A DNA stretch of 38,052 bases, taken from Burkholderiales bacterium. GTDB taxonomy: Bacteria; Pseudomonadota; Gammaproteobacteria; Burkholderiales; Thiobacteraceae. Each line of letters starts with the position of its first letter. Within the stretch, counting starts at the first letter, position 1. A program made the position numbers and the translations under genes. The notes below the pieces were generated by a model. The model had not been told where the DNA came from, searched no databases, and was given only the letters and a program-made list of their open reading frames with translations. Shown piece after piece: positions 29,843-35,689 of the stretch. The stretch covers positions 1 through 38,052 of the forward strand of contig JAIMAL010000023.1 of assembly GCA_023511995.1 (NCBI GenBank). Reading direction: 5' to 3'.

Positions 29843-30151
29843 ATGCAGATACCGGTTCAAACCGAAAACGGGCGGGCGCGCCTGCGCCTCGATGGCCGTT
29901 TCGACTTCAGCGTGCATCGGGAATTTCGCGATGCCTACATGCCCCTCCTCGAAGACAATTCGGTGCGGGAGATCGTTATCGATCTGGGGCGGGTGGAGTA
30001 TGTGGACAGCTCGGCGTTGGGCATGCTGCTGCTTCTGCGGGAAAGGGCGCAGACTTCAGGCAAGCAGGTTGTCTTGAGCGGCGCCCGGGGCACGGTCCGC
30101 CAGGTTCTGGAAGTGGCCAACTTCGGCAGAATGTTCACCATCGAGGGCTGA
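29843..30151 (+). CDS. STAS-domain anti-sigma-factor antagonist (HsbA-like)
   Basis: A 102-residue single STAS domain of the SpoIIAA/RsbV type. The phosphorylatable serine lies in the conserved motif YVDSSALGMLLLLRE, at Ser56 or Ser57. Such proteins bind an anti-sigma factor or other partner only when dephosphorylated. AAAGGAGAA precedes the ATG at 29843. The next gene, one base after its stop, encodes a protein with both a PP2C phosphatase and a HATPase kinase domain, which could set the phosphorylation state of this serine. The pair recalls HsbA/HsbR of Pseudomonas, where the STAS protein binds FlgM or a diguanylate cyclase; the partner here is unknown. Confidence 0.9.
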   Translation: MQIPVQTENGRARLRLDGRFDFSVHREFRDAYMPLLEDNSVREIVIDLGRVEYVDSSALGMLLLLRERAQTSGKQVVLSGARGTVRQVLEVANFGRMFTIEG

Positions 30152-30152
30152 A

Positions 30153-31838
30153 GTGACCGAGAGTTCCCTCACCATCCTCATCGTCGATGATGCGACTGCC
30201 AATCTCAAGCTTGCGGAAAAAGTCGTCCAGCAGCTCGGTCACCGCGCCGTCCTCGCCCATGACGGGGAGGAGGCCCTGCAACGCTTCGACGAGGTACAGC
30301 CTGATCTGGTGTTGATGGACGTGATAATGCCGGTCATGGACGGCATCACCGCCACCCGCGCCCTGCGTCAGCGTCTTGCCCACACTGCCCAGCATGTGCC
30401 CATCCTCCTCCTTTCCGCTCTGGATGGTACGGATGACGTGCTGCGGGGCCTCGAGGCCGGTGCCGATGATTACCTGCCCAAGCCCATCAACGTGGCCATC
30501 CTCCAGGCCAAGCTGCGCAATTTCGCCCGTCTGGTGGAAAGCCAGCGACAGCTGGCGCGGCAGAACGAGGAGCTCGCGGACAGGCGGGCCCGCGCTGAAG
30601 AAGAAGCGCAACTGGCCGCCCATGTCTTGACTCACCTGACGGACCGGGAAGACACCCACGATCCCCAACTGCGGATCTACCAGGTGCCCTATGGGGAGGT
30701 GAGCGGGGACCTGGTGTGTGGGGCGCGTACCCCTGCCGGTGTGCTGCACGTGCTCCTTGCCGATGCCACCGGTCATGGTCTGCCCGCCGCGCTTTCTGCG
30801 CTTCCGGTGACGGACGTGTTCCACAGCATGACGGCAAAGGGTTATTCCGTGTCGGCGATTGCCCGGGAGATCAACCGCAAGCTCAAGCACCTGTTGCCCG
30901 TGGACCGTTTCGTCGCCGCCACCCTCATCGCCGTGGATGGGGCGCAACAGGTCGTCGAAATCTGGAATGGCGGCAACCCGGATGTGGTCTGGCGCGATGG
31001 CAGCGGCAAGGTAACCCGTTTCCGCTCCGCCCATCCGCCGCTGGGGATCCTGCCGGAAAAGGATTTCTGCAGTCAGCCGCAAGTCTTCACGTACACGCTG
31101 CCGGGTGAACTCATCGTCTGTTCCGACGGCCTCATCGAAGCCGAGTCGCCGGAGGGCAGACCCTTTGGCCTGGAGGCGGTCATCGCAAACGCCACGGCGG
31201 AAGGCAAAGGCTTGCAGGCCGTGGTGGGGGCCTTCGAGGCGCATCTCGGCGGCGGGCCGCTCCACGACGATGCCACCCTGCTTTTCATCGGGCTGCCGCA
31301 GCAGTGCCAGGTGGTCTCCGTCGCCGTTCCCCCACAGGAGAGGGGGGCGGAGAGCACCGGCTATCGTCTTGGCCTCTGCCTTGGCCCCAGCGAGCTTCGT
31401 CAACTGGAGGTGGTGCCGGGCGTGATGGATTTTCTGATGCGCATTCCCGCCCTGAAACCCCATCAGGGTGCGCTTTTCGTGGTCCTTTCCGAATTGTTCA
31501 ACAATGCCCTGGATCACGGGGTGCTGGGCCTGGATTCCCGCCTCAAGGCGGAACCAGGCGGCTTCGAGCGCTATCTCCAAACGCGTATCGAACGCCTCTA
31601 CACCCTGCAGGAGGGCAAGATCGAGTTACAGTTCCACCTGCACAATGTGGAAGGCGGCAATGTGCTCGATGTCACCATCACAGACAGTGGCCCGGGGTTC
31701 GACTACGGGGCGTATTTGGGGGAACCCTTGACCCATGATCGTCCCCATGGGCGAGGCATCGCCTTGGTGCGCAGCCTCTGCTCGGAACTCGTCTATTCCG
31801 GTGTGGGCAACAGCGTGCGCGCCCGTTATGCGCTGTAG
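30153..31838 (+). CDS. Receiver-PP2C phosphatase-HATPase protein (HsbR-like)
   Basis: A 561-residue three-domain regulator. The receiver (residues 1-125) has Asp12-Asp13 and phosphoacceptor Asp56 (LVLMDVIMPVMDG). A coiled-coil linker (about 128-155, REQ/E-rich) leads to a SpoIIE/RsbU-type PP2C phosphatase with EVSGDLVCG, LLADATGHGLPAAL and HDDATLLFIG metal motifs. The C-terminal HATPase resembles RsbW/SpoIIAB kinases: VVLSELFNNALDHGV, ITDSGPGFDYG and HGRGIALVRSL. It would dephosphorylate and phosphorylate the STAS partner encoded just upstream, with the receiver deciding the balance. The start is GTG at 30153, one base after the STAS stop. It is the last gene of the che cluster. Confidence 0.92.
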   Translation: MTESSLTILIVDDATANLKLAEKVVQQLGHRAVLAHDGEEALQRFDEVQPDLVLMDVIMPVMDGITATRALRQRLAHTAQHVPILLLSALDGTDDVLRGLEAGADDYLPKPINVAILQAKLRNFARLVESQRQLARQNEELADRRARAEEEAQLAAHVLTHLTDREDTHDPQLRIYQVPYGEVSGDLVCGARTPAGVLHVLLADATGHGLPAALSALPVTDVFHSMTAKGYSVSAIAREINRKLKHLLPVDRFVAATLIAVDGAQQVVEIWNGGNPDVVWRDGSGKVTRFRSAHPPLGILPEKDFCSQPQVFTYTLPGELIVCSDGLIEAESPEGRPFGLEAVIANATAEGKGLQAVVGAFEAHLGGGPLHDDATLLFIGLPQQCQVVSVAVPPQERGAESTGYRLGLCLGPSELRQLEVVPGVMDFLMRIPALKPHQGALFVVLSELFNNALDHGVLGLDSRLKAEPGGFERYLQTRIERLYTLQEGKIELQFHLHNVEGGNVLDVTITDSGPGFDYGAYLGEPLTHDRPHGRGIALVRSLCSELVYSGVGNSVRARYAL

Positions 31839-31932
31839 GGGCAAGCCGGCCGGAAGCAGGCTGCCGTGGCCTGGCTCCCGGGGTTACCCTTCGTGGTGCG
31901 CCCTCTGAGGGGCCCGGTAAAAGCGCCCTGCC

Positions 31933-32625
31933 ATGGTGGAACTCCTCTCCTATCTGCCCCAGTACTGTGAGCGAAGCGTCCCGGGTTTGTGGGGCGAGCC
32001 CGTCAATACCGTCAGCAATCTCGCCTTTTTCCTCGCCGCCTGGGGGCTCGTGCGCAGCCCGGCCTGGCCCGGCACGGCCACGGCGCGGCTCATTATTTCC
32101 CTGCTCGTGGCCATCGGGGTTGGCAGCACCCTCTGGCATCTGACCGCGTGGCGCTGGACCCTCTGGGCGGATGTGTTGCCCATCGGCGCCTTCATGGGCG
32201 TATTTGCCTGGGTGTTTCTGCGCCAGGTGGCAGGCTTTGGCTGGGGCAGGGCGCTTGCCGTCTTTGCCGCCTTCGTCGCGGTGGAAGGCGTGCTGGCGTG
32301 GGTGATGCCGCCCCACCTGCTCAACGGGGTGGGCTTCTACCTGCCGGCGGTGGCCTTCGTGGCGGGGATGGCCGCCTGGCTTGCCCTGCAGGGCAGAGCG
32401 GCAGGGGGCTTTGCCGCCGCGGCGGGGCTTCTGCTGCTGGCCATCGCGGCGCGTCTTTTGGATTTCGCCATCTGTCCCTTCTGGCCCATCGGCAGCCATT
32501 TCCTCTGGCACCTGGGCGCGGCAGCGGCGCTTTTCCTGCTGATTCAGGAAAGCTTCAAGACGCAACGACATCCCTCTCCCCTAGGGGGAGCAGAGGGCAA
32601 GGGGGCAAACGATCCGGGCGGATGA
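31933..32625 (+). CDS. Ceramidase-like integral membrane hydrolase (CREST family)
   Basis: A 230-residue protein with about seven membrane segments. YCERSVPGLWGEPVNTVSNL is the alkaline-ceramidase signature (CE, EPxNTxSN). The metal-site residues of the CREST superfamily are visible as Ser65, His69 (GSTLWHL), Asp80 (LWADVLPIG), His189 and His193 (IGSHFLWHLG), so a Zn-dependent amide hydrolase is likely. The substrate is unknown, since most betaproteobacteria lack sphingolipids; an amide-linked lipid such as an ornithine or acyl-amino-acid lipid is possible. The last 20 residues (RHPSPLGGAEGKGANDPGG) are encoded by a palindromic repeat and are probably not functional. Confidence 0.85.
   Translation: MVELLSYLPQYCERSVPGLWGEPVNTVSNLAFFLAAWGLVRSPAWPGTATARLIISLLVAIGVGSTLWHLTAWRWTLWADVLPIGAFMGVFAWVFLRQVAGFGWGRALAVFAAFVAVEGVLAWVMPPHLLNGVGFYLPAVAFVAGMAAWLALQGRAAGGFAAAAGLLLLAIAARLLDFAICPFWPIGSHFLWHLGAAAALFLLIQESFKTQRHPSPLGGAEGKGANDPGG
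32572..32597. repeat. Palindromic repeat in the 3' end of the ceramidase gene
   Basis: CCCTCTCCCCTAGGGGGAG followed by CAGAGGG forms an imperfect palindrome around CTAG. It has the look of the CCCTCTCCC-GGGAGAGGG repeats scattered in proteobacterial chromosomes, and supplies the C-terminal codons of the gene. A related sequence lies at 34108-34146. Confidence 0.55.
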
Positions 32626-32629
32626 GCCT

Positions 32630-33001
32630 TCAGCGCCAGGCCTCGAGCACGGCGGAAAGCGCAGCCTCGTTGACGGGCACGGGGAGGGCCGCATCGATGC
32701 GCAGCCGTGCCCGCACCTGGGTGAGCGCGGTTTCGCTGCCCGGCTCATACAGCACCAGGATGCGGGTGTCGGCGAGGGGCTGGGCGGCGGCGAGCAGCGA
32801 TTCCAGATTGGACAGGCGGTCGCGGAAATCGGCCTGGAAGTAGAAATCGGCCACGATCACGTCCGGCTTCAGGCTGCGTACGCGGGAGACGGCCTTGCGC
32901 GCCTGGAATTCGGTGGTCACCTCAAAGCCCAGTTGCCGATAGAGGGCCGGCAGGCGGGCGTGGCCCATGAACTCCACCAGGGCGAGGAGTTTGCGGGCCA
33001 T
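32630..33001 (-). CDS. Receiver-like protein of unknown function
   Basis: A 123-residue protein with an alternating alpha/beta pattern like a response-regulator receiver. SLKPDVIVADFYF resembles the third strand with the phosphoacceptor (Asp in VADF), and RILVLYEPGS the fourth strand. The usual acidic pair after the first strand is missing (LLALVEFMGHAR), and no Lys-Pro pair is found near the end (ALPVPVNEAAL), so phosphorylation by a kinase is unlikely and it may be a pseudo-receiver. It starts 3 bases after the stop of the Arg-rich protein and converges with the ceramidase-like gene, with 4 bases between the stops. Confidence 0.7.
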   Translation of the reverse strand: MARKLLALVEFMGHARLPALYRQLGFEVTTEFQARKAVSRVRSLKPDVIVADFYFQADFRDRLSNLESLLAAAQPLADTRILVLYEPGSETALTQVRARLRIDAALPVPVNEAALSAVLEAWR

Positions 33002-33004
33002 GGT

Positions 33005-33337
33005 TCAGACTTTTTCGTCGATGCGGAAGGTGGGGTCGTCCCGTCGCCGTTTGCTGCGCCGGCGGTCGAGGCCGGAGCGGGTGTCCACCAGCACCGGCAG
33101 GTTGGCCTTGCGCCGGTCGCCTTTGCGCCGGTCTTCGCCGCTGCGGCGCTCCACCGCGGGCGGGACGGGTTCCGCCGGGGCGGGGGTGGCGCTGGGGCGG
33201 GGCCGGCGGGGAAACAGGCGGCTTTGGGCAAGGGGCGTGCCTACCGGGCGCAGGGGCCGGATGGCGGTCGGCTGCTCGATCAGGTAGGGGTCCTCCACCA
33301 CGCCGATGGGAGGGGGCGGATCCACGGGAAAACGCAT
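33005..33337 (-). CDS. Arg-rich protein with DRR repeats
   Basis: A 110-residue basic protein of unknown function. The N-terminal half is Pro-rich (FPVDPPPPIGVVEDPYL), the C-terminal half carries repeated DRR units: GEDRRKGDRR and SGLDRRRSKRRRDD. Such GxDRR-repeat proteins are common but uncharacterised in betaproteobacteria; nucleic-acid or membrane-phospholipid binding is conceivable. The start at 33337 has AAGGGAA upstream. It is probably co-transcribed with the receiver-like gene and diverges from imuA across 102 bases that hold the operator described below. The long open frame continuing upstream on this strand is a shadow of imuA and imuB. Confidence 0.7.
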   Translation of the reverse strand: MRFPVDPPPPIGVVEDPYLIEQPTAIRPLRPVGTPLAQSRLFPRRPRPSATPAPAEPVPPAVERRSGEDRRKGDRRKANLPVLVDTRSGLDRRRSKRRRDDPTFRIDEKV

Positions 33338-33404
33338 CGCCGGTTCCCTTGGGTTTGCGAATGTTTTGATTTTACGGCCAAAAGGGCGAAGGCTTGAGAC
33401 CCCC

Positions 33405-33433
33405 TTGACCATCGAACGATCGTTCGATAGGCT
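33405..33433 (+). promoter_or_regulatory. Promoter of the imuA-imuB-dnaE2 cassette
   Basis: TTGACC (33405-33410) and TAGGCT (33428-33433) are separated by exactly 17 bases. The spacer is almost wholly occupied by an 18-bp palindrome, the arrangement expected of a tightly repressed promoter. The predicted transcription start lies at or next to the imuA ATG (33440), so the mRNA would have little or no leader. Confidence 0.6.
33411..33428. promoter_or_regulatory. LexA-type operator (TCGAAC-N4-GTTCGA)
   Basis: ATCGAACGATCGTTCGAT is a perfect 18-bp palindrome. Its core CGAAC-N4-GTTCG is the SOS box known from Gram-positive bacteria and mycobacteria, where it also controls imuA/imuB/dnaE2 homologues. 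Betaproteobacterial LexA normally uses CTGT-N8-ACAG. The position between -35 and -10 of a mutasome cassette makes an SOS-type repressor the obvious candidate; which one is unknown. Confidence 0.75.
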
Positions 33434-33439
33434 GGGATC

Positions 33440-34159
33440 ATGATGGCCTCTGCGCTTTCCCCTTTGTTGCAGCACCCAGCCCTGTGGCGGGGGGATGCCC
33501 TCGCCCCAGTGGCCGTGCCCGGTCTGGCCAGCGGCTACCCGGCGCTGGATGCCGAGCTGCCCGGGGGTGGCTGGCCGGTGGGGGCGCTCACCGAGCTGCT
33601 CCTGGACCGGGAGGGGATAGGGGAGCTGCGGCTGCTCATGCCGGCGCTGGCGGGCCTCACCCGCGCGGGGCGCTGGGTCGCCTGGGTGGCGCCGCCCCAT
33701 CTGCCCTATGCGCCTGCTCTGGCGGCGGCGGGCGTTGTGCTTTCCCGTCTGCTGGTGGTGGGCAGAAGCCATCCCCGGGAGGCGTGGTGGGCGGCGGAGC
33801 AGGCCCTGCGGGCCGGCGTCATGGGGGCGGTGGTGTGCTGGCCGGGGGAGATCGACGGGCGGGCCCTGCGCCGGCTGCAGCTTGCGGCCGAAGCGGGGAG
33901 GTCGGCGGGTTTCCTTTTCCGTCCCCTGCAGGCGGCGGAGGCGCCCTCGCCGGCCGCCTTGCGGCTGGCGCTGGCACCCAAAGGCGGCGGGCTTGTCCTG
34001 CGCATCCTCAAACGCCGCGGGGCGGCGGCAACCCTTCCCCTCCACCTGCGTTTTTCCGCGCCCCTTTCCCGGCTGGGGGAAGGCGGGGAGGAGGGCGCAG
34101 GCAGCGCCTTCACTCCCACCCTCCCTCCAGGGGGAGGGGAGGGCCGGCAGGCCGCCTGA
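33440..34159 (+). CDS. imuA: Mutasome accessory protein ImuA
   Basis: A 239-residue ImuA, a RecA-like (SulA-like) protein that accompanies ImuB and DnaE2 in SOS-induced translesion synthesis. Typical are LWRGDALAP near the start, GYPALDAELPGGGWPVGALT and the Glu-rich LLLDREGIGELRLLMPAL that follows, and WVAPPHLPYAPAL. It lacks a full Walker A, as usual. The start ATG at 33440 is supported by the conserved N-terminus; a second ATG follows at 33443. The last 30 residues, after PLHLRFSAPLSRL, are Gly/Glu-rich and come from a palindromic repeat. It is followed by imuB after 27 bases. Confidence 0.9.
   Translation: MMASALSPLLQHPALWRGDALAPVAVPGLASGYPALDAELPGGGWPVGALTELLLDREGIGELRLLMPALAGLTRAGRWVAWVAPPHLPYAPALAAAGVVLSRLLVVGRSHPREAWWAAEQALRAGVMGAVVCWPGEIDGRALRRLQLAAEAGRSAGFLFRPLQAAEAPSPAALRLALAPKGGGLVLRILKRRGAAATLPLHLRFSAPLSRLGEGGEEGAGSAFTPTLPPGGGEGRQAA
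34108..34146. repeat. Palindromic repeat in the 3' end of imuA
   Basis: CACCCTCCCTCCAGGGGG followed by AGGGGAGGGC is a GC-rich imperfect palindrome similar to the one at 32572-32597. It encodes the final TPTLPPGGGEGRQAA of ImuA. Confidence 0.5.
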
Positions 34160-34186
34160 TTCCCGGCCCTTTCCCCTGCGTGTCCC

Positions 34187-35599
34187 ATGCTGTGGCTTGC
34201 CCTCCATCTGCCCCAACTGCCCCTCGAGGTCTTCACTCGCGGCATGGCGGTGAGGTGTCCGGCGGTGGCGGCGGAGGGGGGGAGGGTGGAGGTGGCCAAT
34301 GGGCCGGCCCAAGCCGCCGGGGTCCGGCCGGGCATGACGGTGGCCGCCGCCCAGGCGCGGCTGGAATCTCTGCAAGTCTTTTGCCGCGACAGGGGGCGGG
34401 AGGCCGAGGCCCTGGCGGGATTGGCCGGCTGGGCCGGGCGGTTCACGCCCCACGTGACCCTGGAGGAGGACGGGCTGCTCTTGGAGATCGGGGGGTGTCT
34501 GCGGCTCTTTGGCGGCGCGGCAAAACTGCTCACGGGGTTGGAAAGGGGCGTGCGCGGTCTGGGTTATCGCGCCTTGCCGGCGGTGGCGCCCACGGCCCGG
34601 GCGGCGATGTGGCTGGCCCGCGCGGGGGAGCGCCGCCTCATCACCGATCCCGCGGAGCTGCCCGCTGCAATCGGGGGATTGCCCCTGCTGCTGGCGGAAG
34701 GGGCGCGGGAGCACGCCGATTGCCTGTTGGCCATGGGGGTGACCACCGTGGGGGAGTGCCTGGCCCTGCCCCGCGCGGGAGTGGCGCGGCGTTTCGGCAG
34801 CGCCCTGCTCGAAGCCCTCGACCAGGCCCTCGGCCGGCTGCCCGATCCCCGTCCCTGGTTCGAGCCGCCGGCGCAGTTCGCCTCCCGCCTGGAACTGCCG
34901 GCGGAGGTGCAGGACAGCGGCGCCCTGCTCTTCGCCGCCCGGCGTCTCCTCGAGGAACTGGAAGGCTTTCTGCGGGGCCGCGGCGCCGGGGTGCAGCAAT
35001 TCCATGTGGATCTTCTCGCCGGTACCTCGCCCCCCACCCGGCTGACGGTGGGATTGGTCTCCCCGGCCCGCGATGCCCGGCGTCTTTTTTCCCTGTTGCG
35101 GGAGCACATGGCGGGGCTTGTCCTGGCGCAGCCGGTGCGGGAAATCGTTCTCCTCGCGCCGGCTCTTCTGCCCTATCGGCCGCGCAATCTGGAGCTTTTC
35201 CCCGATGCCAAGCCGGAGGAGGAAAACGCCGCTGCCCTCATCGAACGCCTGCGGGCGCGGCTGGGTGAGGGCATGGTGCACAGCCTGCAATGCGTGGCCG
35301 ACCACCGGCCGGAGCGGGCGATGAAAGCGGCCGAGCCCGGCGCGGTCGATGGGGTGGATTTTTCCGCCCCCCGCCCCCTCTGGCTGCTGCCGCGACCGCG
35401 GCCCCTTCCCCTGCGCGGGGGGGTGCCCCACTGGGGTGGCCCGCTCACCCTCTGCCAGGGGCCGGAACGCATCGAGGCCGGCTGGTGGGAGGAGCCCGTG
35501 GCTCGGGATTATTTCATCGCCGAAGCCGCCGGCGGCGCCCGCTATTGGGTGTACCGCGAGGCGACAGGGGCATGGTTCCTGCACGGGATTTTTGCGTGA
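34187..35599 (+). CDS. imuB: Y-family polymerase-like mutasome protein ImuB
   Basis: A 470-residue ImuB, a Y-family polymerase homologue that is catalytically inactive and links DnaE2 to the sliding clamp. The N-terminus MLWLALHLPQLPLEVFTRG begins like other ImuB proteins, where the catalytic Asp of true polymerases is absent (LHLPQLPLE instead of a DxD-type motif). Other landmarks are GVRPGMTVAAAQARL, LLLEIGGCLRLFGG, and the little-finger segment REIVLLAPALLP. The C-terminus RYWVYREATGAWFLHGIFA is characteristic of ImuB. It lies between imuA and dnaE2 as in typical cassettes. Confidence 0.93.
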   Translation: MLWLALHLPQLPLEVFTRGMAVRCPAVAAEGGRVEVANGPAQAAGVRPGMTVAAAQARLESLQVFCRDRGREAEALAGLAGWAGRFTPHVTLEEDGLLLEIGGCLRLFGGAAKLLTGLERGVRGLGYRALPAVAPTARAAMWLARAGERRLITDPAELPAAIGGLPLLLAEGAREHADCLLAMGVTTVGECLALPRAGVARRFGSALLEALDQALGRLPDPRPWFEPPAQFASRLELPAEVQDSGALLFAARRLLEELEGFLRGRGAGVQQFHVDLLAGTSPPTRLTVGLVSPARDARRLFSLLREHMAGLVLAQPVREIVLLAPALLPYRPRNLELFPDAKPEEENAAALIERLRARLGEGMVHSLQCVADHRPERAMKAAEPGAVDGVDFSAPRPLWLLPRPRPLPLRGGVPHWGGPLTLCQGPERIEAGWWEEPVARDYFIAEAAGGARYWVYREATGAWFLHGIFA

Positions 35600-35607
35600 A
35601 GCCATTT

Positions 35608-35646
35608 TCCTGAAGCACGGTTTTCTGGAAGGCACGGTTTTCCTGT
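35608..35646 (+). repeat. Short degenerate tandem repeat between imuB and dnaE2
   Basis: Three imperfect copies of about 16 bases follow one another: GCCATTTTCCTGAA, GCACGGTTTTCTGGAAG and GCACGGTTTTCCTG. They fill most of the gap between imuB and the probable dnaE2 start, and read as neither a terminator nor a promoter. Confidence 0.55.
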
Positions 35647-35689
35647 GTCCGCCGCGGTGAGAAACCGGCATTTTTTGCGATGGATTTTT

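Noticed and set aside
33484-35268. A 594-residue plus-strand open frame overlapping imuA and imuB
   Set aside because: It is a Gly/Ala/Arg-rich out-of-frame shadow; both real genes in the region have family motifs throughout.
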